A DNA stretch of 64,000 bases from Dehalococcoidia bacterium (GCA_022823505.1 JAJEIA010000001.1:1-64000); one strand, 5' to 3'. Positions 33,708 to 42,533 are shown, counted from the first letter of the stretch. Program-made: numbers and translations. The notes: generated by a model not told the origin, from the sequence alone.

Positions 33708-34517
33708 ATGACCATCAAGACGCCCTACGCGCCGTCCGACGGCGTCAAAATTCCGAACCTTGACCCATTCTTCGGACCGAATGCGCCGCCGCTGCCGGAT
33801 CCGGAACCGATGCCGGATGGTATGCAGCAGAACCCGCACATCCTGTACGTCATGCAGATCCTCGCCGACGTGCTCACCGACCGCCTGGACACGTTCGCCG
33901 ACACCAACACCATCGTCTACTACGACCCCACCGACCGTAACCGCCGCCTGCAACCGGACGTGTACGTGGCGTTTGACGTCGACGCCGACGCAATCCGGCG
34001 TCGGAACGGCTACCTGATCTGGGAGGTGGGCAAGCCGCCGGATGTGGTGCTGGAGGTGGCATCGGAGACAACCGCGTCCAATGACGTCGGCGGCAAACGT
34101 GACCTCTACACGCGGATGGGGGTGGCGGAATACTGGCGGTTTGACGCCAGCGGAGGCGATATGTACGGCGCCGCCCTGGTCGGCGAGTACCTCAAACGAG
34201 GAGAGTATCGAGAGTTTCCGGTGCATACCATGGCTGACGGCGTGATATGGAGTTACAGCCCGCTTTTGCGGCTTAACCTGCGCTGGAACGACGGCGAGAT
34301 CGAGTTGCAGGACCCGGAGACCGGCGAGATCCTGCTGGATCGACGCGGCGTGCGGCTGGCCATGGCGTCCGCAGTGGAGTCGGAGCGCCGTGCGTTAGAG
34401 GCAGAAAGGCGAGCGTCGTCGGCGGAACGTCAGGCGCGGTTGGCGGCGGAACGCGAACTGGAAGAGTACCGCCAACTGGTGCGGCAACTGCGAGAACAAG
34501 GCCGGGAGACACAGTAG
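33708..34517 (+). CDS. Uma2 family endonuclease with C-terminal coiled coil
   Basis: 269 residues. The PD-(D/E)XK core reads LQPDVYVAF, PPDVVLEVASETT and KRDLYTRMGVAEYWRFD. A coiled coil (ALEAERRASSAERQARLAA) makes up the last about 50 residues. Uma2 (DUF820) proteins are amplified in Cyanobacteria and Chloroflexota and their role is unsettled. This copy has all expected active-site residues. Confidence 0.85.
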   Translation: MTIKTPYAPSDGVKIPNLDPFFGPNAPPLPDPEPMPDGMQQNPHILYVMQILADVLTDRLDTFADTNTIVYYDPTDRNRRLQPDVYVAFDVDADAIRRRNGYLIWEVGKPPDVVLEVASETTASNDVGGKRDLYTRMGVAEYWRFDASGGDMYGAALVGEYLKRGEYREFPVHTMADGVIWSYSPLLRLNLRWNDGEIELQDPETGEILLDRRGVRLAMASAVESERRALEAERRASSAERQARLAAERELEEYRQLVRQLREQGRETQ

Positions 34518-34535
34518 ACAGGCTCCCGGCGCGCA

Positions 34536-35681
34536 TCAACGACCCTCGGTCAGCGCCTCCCGCAGGCGGCGGATGATGACGTCAATTTCGTCCTCGGTGA
34601 CGTTGAGAGGGTCGACCATGAGCTCATCGGGGGCGCGGAGCTGCTGGAGGTAGATGGGCGGATCGCCCTGCTGCAACGCGGCAGCGACCTCCGGAGCGGA
34701 TGGGCCGGACCAGTCACCGCCCAGGCGCAGCACTGCGTTGGGTAGCAGGTAGTCGATGCCGTCGTGTTCCAGGGTGATGTTGAGGCCGGGTACTTCGATG
34801 AGGCTGTCCACCACGCGCTGAGCCATCTCCCGGTACCAGGCCATTTCGGCCTCCTCGTCCTCCTCGACAAACATGGACAAGGCGGTGACCAAGCCCACGA
34901 TCTCCTCCTTGGCCACCTTGGCGGAGCGTCCGATGAACTGGGCCGGGCTGGCGTTGGCCAGGGCAGCGTCGATGAGGTCGGCGCGGCCGCAGAGGATGCC
35001 GGTGCCCTGGGGCCCGCGGACGCCCTTGCCGCCGCTGAAGATCACCATGTCGGCGCCGTCGCGCAGATAGCGGTGCAGGTTGGCCCGGGGCGGCAGCATC
35101 GAGGCGGCGTCGACGATCACCGGCACGTCATGGGCGTGCGCGATCTCGCAGACCTGGGCCAGGGGCATCACTCGCTTGCTGGTGAAGGGCGCGCACAGGT
35201 AGGCGACGGCGGCGGTGCGCTCGTTGATGGCGCCTTCCAGCTCCCAGGGATGGTTGAACAGGTAGTTGCCGATCTCGACGATCTTCGCGCCGACGGCCCG
35301 GTAGGCATGGTCATACGGGAAACGGTGCATGGTCTGCATGATGATTTCGTTCTTCATGCCCTCGGTGTCGGGCAGCCGCAGCATCTTGTTGGGGTCGTTG
35401 CCGGCGATACAGGCGGCGGCCTGGAGCAGGAGGCCCCCGGCCGCGCCGCTGCTGACCATGGCGGCCTCGGATCCCACCAGGCGGGCGATCTCCTCGCCAG
35501 CCCTGCGGTTCAACTCGTCGATGTTGACCATGACGCGCGCGGTGCCGGCCATCTGCTCCAGCACCTCGGGCCGGGTGCGCGAGCCGCCCAACCTAGTGAC
35601 CGAGCCGCTGGCGTTGATGATGGGAGTGACGCCCAGGTTGCGGTAGGCCTGTTCCGCGTCAGAGATGTTCTGCTGGTTCAA
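34536..35681 (-). CDS. SelA-like PLP-dependent enzyme
   Basis: About 381 residues. A TTG ending at 35681 with GGGAGG just upstream is preferred; GTG ending at 35714 gives 11 more residues. The PLP lysine is in FSGGKGVRGPQGTG, with VDAASMLPP before it as the Asp motif. It resembles L-seryl-tRNA selenium transferase/DgaE-type proteins, but no selD, selB or tRNA-Sec is nearby. A role in catabolism of amino sugars or hydroxy amino acids is more likely. The convergent neighbour is Uma2. Confidence 0.8.
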   Translation of the reverse strand: MNQQNISDAEQAYRNLGVTPIINASGSVTRLGGSRTRPEVLEQMAGTARVMVNIDELNRRAGEEIARLVGSEAAMVSSGAAGGLLLQAAACIAGNDPNKMLRLPDTEGMKNEIIMQTMHRFPYDHAYRAVGAKIVEIGNYLFNHPWELEGAINERTAAVAYLCAPFTSKRVMPLAQVCEIAHAHDVPVIVDAASMLPPRANLHRYLRDGADMVIFSGGKGVRGPQGTGILCGRADLIDAALANASPAQFIGRSAKVAKEEIVGLVTALSMFVEEDEEAEMAWYREMAQRVVDSLIEVPGLNITLEHDGIDYLLPNAVLRLGGDWSGPSAPEVAAALQQGDPPIYLQQLRAPDELMVDPLNVTEDEIDVIIRRLREALTEGR

Positions 35682-35815
35682 GATGTCCTCCCGATGTGAG
35701 GCTTTGGTGAACACGCTGCCGCGTCAGGTGCGGGCGCGTGGGTATCGGATTATAGCAAGGGTCGAACTTGGCCTGTGGTACCATCGACGGCATCAACAGA
35801 CTTGGAGGCAGCAAC

Positions 35816-36442
35816 GTGACCACCGCAGACCGATTGAACGCAATTCCTCTGGGCGAGGCCATGTTCACCCAGCGGGCCATCCGCCGGTTCAGGCCGGACC
35901 CGATCCCCGCCGACGTGATGCAGGACATCATGCAGGCCGCGATACGCGCGCCCAATGGCGGGAACAACCAGGGCTGGCATTTCATTGTGGTTCAGGACGA
36001 GGAGATGCGGCGCAAGCTGGGGGAGTTGTACCACGAGGCCTGGTGGGCGAAGCGCGCCGACGCTGGCATCATGGGCCCGCAGGACATCCCGCCCGGTCCC
36101 AGCTCGATGCGGTCGGCGATGCGGCTAGCCAACGAGATCGGCGACGCGCCGGTGATGGTGCTGGTGTGCGCCACCGCTCAGGGCGCGCAGGCGGCCGGCT
36201 CGGTGATCCCGTCAGCGCAGAACATGCTGCTGGCCGCGCGGGCCTTCGGCATCGGCGGGACCATCGCCACGCTGCACCCGGTGGTGGAAGAGCGGGTCCA
36301 CGAACTGTTCGGCATACCGGACGAGGCGCAGGTGGTTTATTGCATGCCCTTCGGGTATCCCCGGGGCAACTTCGGGCCGGTAACCCGACGGCCGCTGAGC
36401 GAGGTGTGCAGCTACGACCGATGGGGTGCGCCGCCGGACTAG
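35816..36442 (+). CDS. nitroreductase family protein
   Basis: 208 residues from GTG 35816, which has GGAGG seven bases upstream; an earlier start lacks support. FMN-binding marks are TQRAIRRFRPDPIP, AAIRAPNGGNNQGWHF and the C-terminal GYPRGNFGPVTRRPL. It reduces nitro groups, quinones or flavins, or acts as a dehalogenase-like enzyme. Its stop overlaps the convergent gene stop through a shared CTAG. Confidence 0.88.
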   Translation: MTTADRLNAIPLGEAMFTQRAIRRFRPDPIPADVMQDIMQAAIRAPNGGNNQGWHFIVVQDEEMRRKLGELYHEAWWAKRADAGIMGPQDIPPGPSSMRSAMRLANEIGDAPVMVLVCATAQGAQAAGSVIPSAQNMLLAARAFGIGGTIATLHPVVEERVHELFGIPDEAQVVYCMPFGYPRGNFGPVTRRPLSEVCSYDRWGAPPD

Positions 36443-37182
36443 ATTGCCAGCCTCGGCACAATGATCGTGCTTACGCCGAGGCTGTCGGCGAGCTCCTGTT
36501 GCGCCGGCTCGATGTTGCCGCCGACCGTCAACGCAAGGGCCGGCGTCCCCATGATGGCGGACAGCGTATCCGCTCGCTCCCGGGCCCGCGTTATGTCGTA
36601 GTCGGCGACATTTATCGACACCTCGGCCACTGCATGAACCGCCTGCCGGTCGTTACGGCGGCGAGCTGCGAGGATAACGTCGGCCCGTTCCAGGTGGTCT
36701 CCCTGTTCCTCGGTAATGATGCTTTGATCTTCGGCGTCGTTAATGAGGTCCTGAAATTCCGGTGTCCGGGCGACAATTCGGCTCTGAATGATACGGGCAC
36801 GGGTAAGCCCCAGGCGGCGACTGGCGATATTCACAATGTCGCTATGTACCTGCCGTTCGGCCTCCGCCCCTTCCAGGTTGCCCAACCGGCCTTCGATCCG
36901 ATCCAGTCGCTGAGTGGTCTCCGTCCGCCAATCTTTCATGTCGGCCATGTCGGTTTGGAGCTGAGTGACGCCGGATTGGAGGTGCGACACATCCGATTCC
37001 AACCGGCCCAGCCTTTCGGCGACGAGCCGGTTGTTCTCCTCCGTGACCCGCACGAACTCGGCGAAGCGCTGGGGAAGTTCCAGCAGTTCGCGGCCGAGCA
37101 GGATACCGCGAATGGTGTCGTTCCATTCGGGCTGTTCGTTGATGATCCGAACGAAGTCGGCAATGTCCCGGATTGTCGTCAT
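36439..37182 (-). CDS. coiled-coil protein with PD-(D/E)XK-like C-terminal domain
   Basis: 247 residues. The N-terminus MTTIRDIADFVRIINEQPEW is followed by GRELLELPQRFAEFV, then a coiled coil of heptads (VSHLQSGVTQLQTDMADM, about residues 60-105). The C-terminal part ADVILAARRRNDRQAVHAVAEVSINV looks like the D...E-x-S strand pair of a PD-(D/E)XK nuclease fold. I recall similar proteins as common in SAR202-type genomes. Function is unknown. The heptads may vary in number between relatives. Confidence 0.7.
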   Translation of the reverse strand: MTTIRDIADFVRIINEQPEWNDTIRGILLGRELLELPQRFAEFVRVTEENNRLVAERLGRLESDVSHLQSGVTQLQTDMADMKDWRTETTQRLDRIEGRLGNLEGAEAERQVHSDIVNIASRRLGLTRARIIQSRIVARTPEFQDLINDAEDQSIITEEQGDHLERADVILAARRRNDRQAVHAVAEVSINVADYDITRARERADTLSAIMGTPALALTVGGNIEPAQQELADSLGVSTIIVPRLAI

Positions 37183-37200
37183 GAGGCCATTATAGCCGAC

Positions 37201-38217
37201 CTACCGGGTTCGCTCGTAGCGGTAGTCGCTGGCGGTGCCGCGCTCGGGCGTCGCCGTCGGATTGTTGGGCAGGTAGGCGTAGTTCGGGTCGACGCCGACC
37301 TTGGGGGCCAGCGTGTTGCGGAGGACGCCGATGTTCTCGACCTCCAGCTCGACGGTGTCGCCCGGCTCCAGCCAACGGGATGCTTCGTATCCCTTGCGGA
37401 TCGACTCGCGGACGGAGCCGCCGCCCACGGTTCCGCTGCCGATGACGTCGCCGGGAGCGATGCGGCTGTCCTTGGCCGCCCGCTCGATGATCTCGCCCCA
37501 GGTGTACCAGGCGTTGACGGTCTCGCCGTCGCGGAGCCAGTCGTCGCCGTTGACCCGCGCGTGAGCTTTGAGGTCCAGGCGGCCATCCCTGATGTGGGGC
37601 ATCATCTCGTCAGTGGTGACGATCCAGGGCCCGATGGAGGACGCCGAGTCCTTGCCCTTGGCCGGGCCGAGGCCGAACGTCATCTCGTCGAATTGCAGGT
37701 CGCGGGCGCTCCAGTCGTTGAAGATGCAGAAACCGGCGACGTATTGCAGGGCCTCGGAGGCTGCGACGTTGGTGCCCGACTTGCCTATGACGCAGCCGAT
37801 CTCCAGCTCGTAGTCCAGCTGCTCGGAGGCGGCGGGATACGGCACATCTTCGTCGGGGCCGTAGATGACCAGCGGGTTGGAGAAGTAGAACACGGGCATG
37901 CGGTACCAGACCGGGTCGATCTGGCGGGTGCCCTGGGATGTGGCGTGCTCCTCGTAGACGATGTAGTCGCGCACGGTGGGTGGCTGGAGAACCGGTGCGC
38001 GGAGGCGCACGTCGGCCAGGGCGACCGTCGGAGCGGCGACATTGCCAGCCAGGGCGTCGCCCACGCGGTCGACGGCGTTTTCGCCAGTATCCAGCAGGGC
38101 GCGGACATCGGCCAGTGGACGGTCGGAGCCGATCAGGGCGGCAACGTCCACCACGGCGTCATTCTGGAGCACACCACAGCGGGGGCCGTTGCCGTTGTCG
38201 TAGGTCAGGAGTTTCAT
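37201..38217 (-). CDS. fumarylacetoacetate hydrolase (FAH) family protein
   Basis: 338 residues from the ATG ending at 38217 with GAGGAAG upstream. FAH-type marks are YIVYEEHATSQ, QLDYELEIGCVIGKSG (metal Glu residues), FNDWSARDLQ and GDVIGSGTVGGGS. It would hydrolyse or isomerise a beta-diketone from aromatic or sugar-acid breakdown. Two HEPN-like genes lie just upstream on the same strand. Confidence 0.87.
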   Translation of the reverse strand: MKLLTYDNGNGPRCGVLQNDAVVDVAALIGSDRPLADVRALLDTGENAVDRVGDALAGNVAAPTVALADVRLRAPVLQPPTVRDYIVYEEHATSQGTRQIDPVWYRMPVFYFSNPLVIYGPDEDVPYPAASEQLDYELEIGCVIGKSGTNVAASEALQYVAGFCIFNDWSARDLQFDEMTFGLGPAKGKDSASSIGPWIVTTDEMMPHIRDGRLDLKAHARVNGDDWLRDGETVNAWYTWGEIIERAAKDSRIAPGDVIGSGTVGGGSVRESIRKGYEASRWLEPGDTVELEVENIGVLRNTLAPKVGVDPNYAYLPNNPTATPERGTASDYRYERTR

Positions 38218-38248
38218 GGTCGTGCTTCCTCTTTGGTTGCGTTGTTGA

Positions 38249-38647
38249 TCAGGCTCCGTCAGCGTAGCCGGCCAGTCCGGCGGCGTCGCTGATGTAGTCA
38301 GACGTCTCACGAATTCGCCGATGGATCTCATCCACAGGTTCACAGATGCCCATGTAGAAACAGGTTCCGTGCAGGTGTCCTTGCCGTGAGTAATAGCGGC
38401 CAACCAAGGGGCCGACGGCGCTGTCTGCTCCGGCTAATGTGACCAGGCCGCACGTAGTATCTGGTGAGAATTCCGGCTCCTCGCCCGTGCGGGCCAGGAT
38501 GAGCGCGTCGGTGGCCTGCTTGGTGGCGCACCATGCCTTTTCCGCGGCGTCGCGGACGTCGCCGGCCTCCAGCAGCAGCAGGGCATCGGCGTGGACGTGG
38601 CGGGCGTCGGCAAAGATGGCGGATACACGGTCGGTAGTGGTTGTCAT
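38249..38647 (-). CDS. small HEPN/PaREP1-like protein, pair 3, second copy
   Basis: 132 residues, clearly paralogous to the next gene. Marks are RDAAEKAWCATKQATDALILA and SRQGHLHGTCFYMGICEP, the same E-K-x-W...L-H-G...F-Y pattern as the type B proteins at 19318 and 55987. Function is unknown; small helical HEPN-type proteins may be RNases or partners of nucleotidyltransferases. No nucleotidyltransferase is adjacent. It lies 31 bases upstream of the FAH gene. Confidence 0.75.
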   Translation of the reverse strand: MTTTTDRVSAIFADARHVHADALLLLEAGDVRDAAEKAWCATKQATDALILARTGEEPEFSPDTTCGLVTLAGADSAVGPLVGRYYSRQGHLHGTCFYMGICEPVDEIHRRIRETSDYISDAAGLAGYADGA

Positions 38648-38669
38648 ATGGTGAAGGTGCCTTCCTGTT

Positions 38670-39065
38670 TCAGGCGGCGTCGGAATAGCCGGCCAGTCTG
38701 GCAGCGTCGCTGATGTAGTCGGCGGTCTGGCGGATGCGGCGTTCTACTTCGTCAGCGGGTTCGCAGATGCCATGGTAGAAGCATTCACCATGCAGGTGGC
38801 CCTGTCTTGAGTAGTAGCGTCCGATCAAAGGATTGACCGCGCCGTCTGCTTCGGCCAGCCTGAGCAGGCCGCGAGAGGTATCCGAGGAAAACTGGGGCGC
38901 TTCGCCCGTGCGGGCCAGGATCAGCGCGTCGGTGGCCCGCTTGGTGGCGCACCATGCCTTTTCCGCGGCGTCGCGGATGTCGCCGGCCTCCAGCAGCCGC
39001 AGCGCGTCGGCGTGGACGGCGCGGGCGTCGGAGAAGATGGCGGATACGCGGTCGGTGGCTACCAT
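38670..39065 (-). CDS. small HEPN/PaREP1-like protein, pair 3, first copy
   Basis: 131 residues from the ATG ending at 39065; the long open frame upstream is noncoding. It is highly similar over its whole length to the downstream copy: EKAWCATKRATDALILA, RYYSRQGHLHGECFYHG, RQTADYISDAARLAGY. Only 22 bases separate them, so this is a recent tandem duplication. Both are downstream of the 39151 palindrome, which probably separates them from the NIPSNAP gene. Confidence 0.75.
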   Translation of the reverse strand: MVATDRVSAIFSDARAVHADALRLLEAGDIRDAAEKAWCATKRATDALILARTGEAPQFSSDTSRGLLRLAEADGAVNPLIGRYYSRQGHLHGECFYHGICEPADEVERRIRQTADYISDAARLAGYSDAA

Positions 39066-39150
39066 GGGGAGTTGGATCTCTCTGGTCGCGGTAATCTCGT
39101 GGCGGGGATCAAATGGCAGACAGCGGTGCGATCGGCAAAAAACAGCCAAT

Positions 39151-39180
39151 GCGGGGGGCGAATGATCATTCGCCCCCCGC
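39151..39180. terminator. perfect 30-base palindrome after the NIPSNAP gene
   Basis: GCGGGGGGCGAATGA and its exact reverse complement adjoin with no loop (39151-39180). It belongs to the same family as 61442-61469 (core GGGGCGAAT/ATTCGCCCC). It is placed as a bidirectional terminator between the NIPSNAP gene and the HEPN-like pair. Confidence 0.65.
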
Positions 39181-39190
39181 GGTGTTTGCG

Positions 39191-39808
39191 TCAGTGCATC
39201 GGCGAGAAGCTGGCCGGGATCATGATTTTGTTTTCCTGTTTCACGCGGCCGGGAGCGCCGGAAGGCCACTGGGGGATCTTGCTGGCGGCGGCGCGGACCT
39301 CGGCGCGGTGGTTCAGGTCCTGGTAGGGCCAGACGTGCATCCACTTGTTCAGGTCGCCGAACTCGGTGAACATGCCGGCGGCCAGCGGCGAGAACTCCTC
39401 GCGGTAGGGCAGGGATTCCTCCCAGCGGCGCAGCAGTTCGGGCATGGAGCCGTTCTCATAGGTGTAGACGCGCATCTCGTAGATGTTGCCCAGCGCCTGG
39501 TCGCCGCCCATGGGACGCATGAAGGGCGCGGGGTTCCAGATCTCCGAGTTCATGTTGAGGATGTTGCCGGGGGTGATCTTCGGCGGCCAGTTGGGGTCCT
39601 GGCCGGCCTCGGCGCGAATGCGGTTGCGCTCCTCCATGTTTTCATAGCCCCAGACGTGGATGATCTGGTTCAGCGGGCCGATCTCGGTGTGCCAGAAGGC
39701 GGCGATGGGCGAGTACTTCTCGCGGTGGGGAAGGGCCTCGGCGAAGGCTTCTTCGGCCTGGGGGACGGCGCCGGGCTTGAGGTCGTAGGTGCGTACTTCG
39801 TAGATCAT
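39191..39808 (-). CDS. NIPSNAP family protein, two domains
   Basis: 205 residues made of two repeated NIPSNAP units: MIYEVRTYDLKPGAVP...FWHTEIGPLNQIIHVWGYEN and YEMRVYTYENGSMP...FTEFGDLNKWMHVWPYQD. The fold is a ferredoxin-like dimeric barrel. The role in bacteria is unclear. It is clearly a single-gene internal duplication. Confidence 0.9.
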   Translation of the reverse strand: MIYEVRTYDLKPGAVPQAEEAFAEALPHREKYSPIAAFWHTEIGPLNQIIHVWGYENMEERNRIRAEAGQDPNWPPKITPGNILNMNSEIWNPAPFMRPMGGDQALGNIYEMRVYTYENGSMPELLRRWEESLPYREEFSPLAAGMFTEFGDLNKWMHVWPYQDLNHRAEVRAAASKIPQWPSGAPGRVKQENKIMIPASFSPMH

Positions 39809-39917
39809 GGCTCTCTCCTGGTGCGCTTTTGGCGTGTTGTGGTTCGGGGTAAAGACGCGGCCAGTGTAGCAACGGCGCCGAACAGGGGCAACCGGAACGG
39901 GCGACGAGGTGCGTTGC

Positions 39918-39923
39918 TATAAT
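39918..39923 (+). promoter_or_regulatory. -10 box upstream of HEPN-like pair 4
   Basis: A consensus TATAAT 33 bases before the ATG at 39957, in gttgcTATAATgctggg. No -35 element is evident at 17 bases. A similar box, TATACT (55938-55943), precedes the PaREP1 pair at 55987. Confidence 0.5.
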
Positions 39924-39956
39924 GCTGGGTACGAGCCGAGTGCTGGAGCGATTGAG

Positions 39957-40328
39957 ATGAGCGCGCCGGAAATGGGCAAGACTGCTTTGGAATACGTGGA
40001 CGCCTCCAAGCTTGAGCAGGCGGCTGGCAACCACATCAAGGCTGCTGCGCTGATGTGGCAGGCGACGCAGGCGACTTTTGCCGCGTTGGCCGATATGCAC
40101 GGGATTGAGCTTAAGAGCCTGGACGAAGACGACCTGATCATGCTGGCCAGAGCGCTGGAAGCGGACGGCTCCGTGCCCAAGTGGCGCTATCGGGGTGGGC
40201 TTTCCCCAGGTTCTCTCTTGAAAGACCACGCCGAGATGGAAGTGTTGGAAAGTTATCAACTGGATCTGGCTTACGAAACGGCGGAACAATTCATTCGGGG
40301 GTGCTTTGACAACCAACAATCCCCCTGA
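39957..40328 (+). CDS. small HEPN/PaREP1-like protein, pair 4 type A
   Basis: 123 residues from ATG 39957 with GGAG upstream. Core helix AAALMWQATQATFAALADMHG and LKSLDEDDLIMLARAL match the type A proteins at 18965 and 19719. It overlaps the next reading frame by 23 bases, so expression of the two is linked. Confidence 0.7.
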   Translation: MSAPEMGKTALEYVDASKLEQAAGNHIKAAALMWQATQATFAALADMHGIELKSLDEDDLIMLARALEADGSVPKWRYRGGLSPGSLLKDHAEMEVLESYQLDLAYETAEQFIRGCFDNQQSP

Positions 40329-40707
40329 ACAGTACAGGCAGAGAGCCGTTCGCCATGAAGCGCGAGCGCGTAATTATCGTCGCCAGGCCAATCTGATGCT
40401 GGAACGTGATAACGACACCGACTGTGCCGGGGCTCTCCTGTACGAAGCCGCCAAGCAGTGTATTAATGCAGTCGCTAACCAGCGTGGGAGGAACCCTGGA
40501 ACTACCAGTGGTAAAGTCAACGTGGTGCGAGAGTTAGCGAGGGAAGAGACGAGCCGCACACCTCTGATGCAAAACTGGCAACGCACCGACCGACTTCATA
40601 TCCACGCAGACCGTGGAAACCTAAACGCCATCGAATATGCTGAAGCTTGGGAACAGACCCAGGCATTCATCGACGCAATGCTGACGATCTACCACCGCCA
40701 CGCCTGA
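40306..40707 (+). CDS. small helical protein, pair 4 type B-like
   Basis: 133 residues from a TTG at 40306 inside the end of the type A gene. The helix AGALLYEAAKQCINAVANQRG and RTDRLHIHADRGNL correspond in position to the W-G-A and L-H-x-x-F-Y motifs of other type B proteins, but the W and F-Y are lost. It is thus a diverged B member. The ribosome site is weak (gggggtgc), and the 23-base overlap implies reinitiation. Confidence 0.6.
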   Translation: MTTNNPPEQYRQRAVRHEARARNYRRQANLMLERDNDTDCAGALLYEAAKQCINAVANQRGRNPGTTSGKVNVVRELAREETSRTPLMQNWQRTDRLHIHADRGNLNAIEYAEAWEQTQAFIDAMLTIYHRHA

Positions 40708-40722
40708 CCAAGGAGGACCAAC

Positions 40723-41118
40723 ATGGAATACCGCATCAACCACGTCCACATCCGCGCCGCCGACCCTCACGCCACAGCGGCGTGGTACGAGAAGCACTTC
40801 AACGCGCGCATCGTATCGGAGCGGGAGGTGATGCCGCGCACCATTACCATCGGCATGGAGATGGGCGGGGCCTGCCGGCTCAACGTGTCGTCCAAGCCTC
40901 CCGGATCGTCCGATGAGCGCGCCGTGGCCGAGCTGAACCGGTTGGGGCTGGAGCACTTCGGGTTCGACGTGGAGGACATCGAGGCGGAGATGGAACGGCT
41001 CACGGCCGCCGGCATCCGCACCGTGCTGCCCATCACTGAGACGCCCACGGGTTCGAAGCTGTCCTACATCGAAGGGCCGGACGACGTATTGATCGAACTG
41101 GTGCAGCCGGCGCCATAG
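40723..41118 (+). CDS. VOC (glyoxalase-fold) family protein
   Basis: 131 residues with AAGGAGG before ATG. Metal-ligand marks of the vicinal oxygen chelate fold are INHVHIRAADPHATAAWYEKHF at the start, FDVEDIEAEMERLTAAGI and SYIEGPDDVLIELV (C-terminal Glu). Substrate unknown. It is followed by the amidase after 17 bases and probably cotranscribed with it. Confidence 0.88.
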   Translation: MEYRINHVHIRAADPHATAAWYEKHFNARIVSEREVMPRTITIGMEMGGACRLNVSSKPPGSSDERAVAELNRLGLEHFGFDVEDIEAEMERLTAAGIRTVLPITETPTGSKLSYIEGPDDVLIELVQPAP

Positions 41119-41135
41119 TCCCAAGGAGCCTCACC

Positions 41136-42533
41136 ATGGCGGACGCGCCGCTGCACTACCAGACCATCACCGACGTTTCCGAGCGGATCCGGGCGCGGGA
41201 GATCTCGCCGGTCGAGTTGACACGGGCGATCCTGGACCGGATCGCCGCGCTGGACGGCGATCTGAAAAGCTACGCCACCGTCATGGCCGAGCCGGCCATG
41301 GCGGCGGCACGGGTCGCAGAGGAGGAGATTGTCGCCAGACGATACCGCGGTCCGCTGCACGGAGTACCCATTGCGGTGAAGGACCTCTGTTTCACCACCG
41401 GCGTGGCCACCATGGGTGGGGCGCAGGTGCTGCGCGACTTCGTGCCCGATTTCGACGGAACCGTAGTCCGCCGGTTGAACGACGCCGGCGCGGTAATCCT
41501 GGGCAAACTGAACCTCACCGAGGGTGCGATGGCCGGCTACAACCCGTCCTTCGACATCCCCATCAACCCGTGGGGCGCGGACCGCTGGGCCGGCGCCTCT
41601 TCCAGCGGTTCGGGCGTGGCCACCGCCGCCGGCCTGTGCTACGGCTCGTTGGGCAGCGACACCGGCGGGTCGATCCGGTTCCCGGCTTCGGCGTGCGGCA
41701 CGGTGGGAATCAAGCCGACGTGGGGTCGCGTGAGCCGATACGGCGTGCTGGCCCTGGCCGAGTCCCTGGACCACGTGGGCCCCATGACCCGCAGCGCCGC
41801 GGATGCCGGGATCATGATGCAGGTTTTGGCCGGTCACGATCCCAACGACCCCACATCGCTCCATGCGCCTGTCCCGGCGATGCTGTCGGGGTTGGGCAAA
41901 AGCGTCGGCGGCCTCCGCATCGGTGTGGACGAACGGTATATCGGCGACGATGTGGACGGCGACATGGCCGAGGCCACGCTGTCCGGAGCGCGACTGCTGG
42001 AAAGCATGGGCGCACGGCTGGTGCCGGTGGAGATGCCGGACACCCTGCCGTTTTCCCACGCCTGGGCCGTGTTGTGCTCCGCGGAGGCCGCGGCCGCTCA
42101 CCGGGATACCTATCCCTCGCGTGCCGATGAGTACGGCCCCTGGTTCCGGGGCTGGCTCGCGAAGGGCCAAGGGTACACCGCCGTGGACTATGCCCGAGCC
42201 AACCAGGCCCGGCTGGCGTGCAACGGGACCCTGGCGGACGTGTTCGAGAATATCGACGTGCTCGTCTGCCCGTCGATGACGACGCCTCCGGGACGGGTCA
42301 CGCCGGAGGAACTGTACGGACCCATGGGCGAGGACGAGTGGACCTGGGGAAGGTTCACGATCCCCTACGACTTCAACGGCGCGCCGACCATCTCGCTGCC
42401 TGCTGGCCTGAACAGTGAGGGCCTGCCCCTCAGCATCCAGTTCGTCGGCAAGCACCTGGCCGAGCCGCTGCTGGTGCAGGTGGGCGATGCCTACGAAAGG
42501 GCGACGGAGCACAGACTGCAGCCGCCGGTTTAG
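41136..42533 (+). CDS. amidase (amidase-signature family)
   Basis: 465 residues with AAGGAG upstream. The Ser-cisSer-Lys triad can be read from GVPIAVKDLCF (Lys), SSSGSGVATAAGLCYGSLG and SDTGGSIRFPASACGTVGIK (nucleophile Ser in the GGSIR region). It resembles GatA-type amidases, but no GatB/GatC is near, so a catabolic amide hydrolase is likely. It follows the VOC gene in one transcript and ends before a strong terminator. Confidence 0.88.
   Translation: MADAPLHYQTITDVSERIRAREISPVELTRAILDRIAALDGDLKSYATVMAEPAMAAARVAEEEIVARRYRGPLHGVPIAVKDLCFTTGVATMGGAQVLRDFVPDFDGTVVRRLNDAGAVILGKLNLTEGAMAGYNPSFDIPINPWGADRWAGASSSGSGVATAAGLCYGSLGSDTGGSIRFPASACGTVGIKPTWGRVSRYGVLALAESLDHVGPMTRSAADAGIMMQVLAGHDPNDPTSLHAPVPAMLSGLGKSVGGLRIGVDERYIGDDVDGDMAEATLSGARLLESMGARLVPVEMPDTLPFSHAWAVLCSAEAAAAHRDTYPSRADEYGPWFRGWLAKGQGYTAVDYARANQARLACNGTLADVFENIDVLVCPSMTTPPGRVTPEELYGPMGEDEWTWGRFTIPYDFNGAPTISLPAGLNSEGLPLSIQFVGKHLAEPLLVQVGDAYERATEHRLQPPV

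Noticed and set aside
34536-35714. selA (selenocysteine synthase)
   Set aside because: Fold matches, but no selB, selD or tRNA-Sec is seen in the window, and many relatives are catabolic PLP enzymes.
35665-38292. Open frame of 875 codons on the plus strand
   Set aside because: It runs antisense to or across the nitroreductase, coiled-coil and FAH genes, which have clear family motifs. It has no motif of its own and is typical of GC-rich shadow frames.
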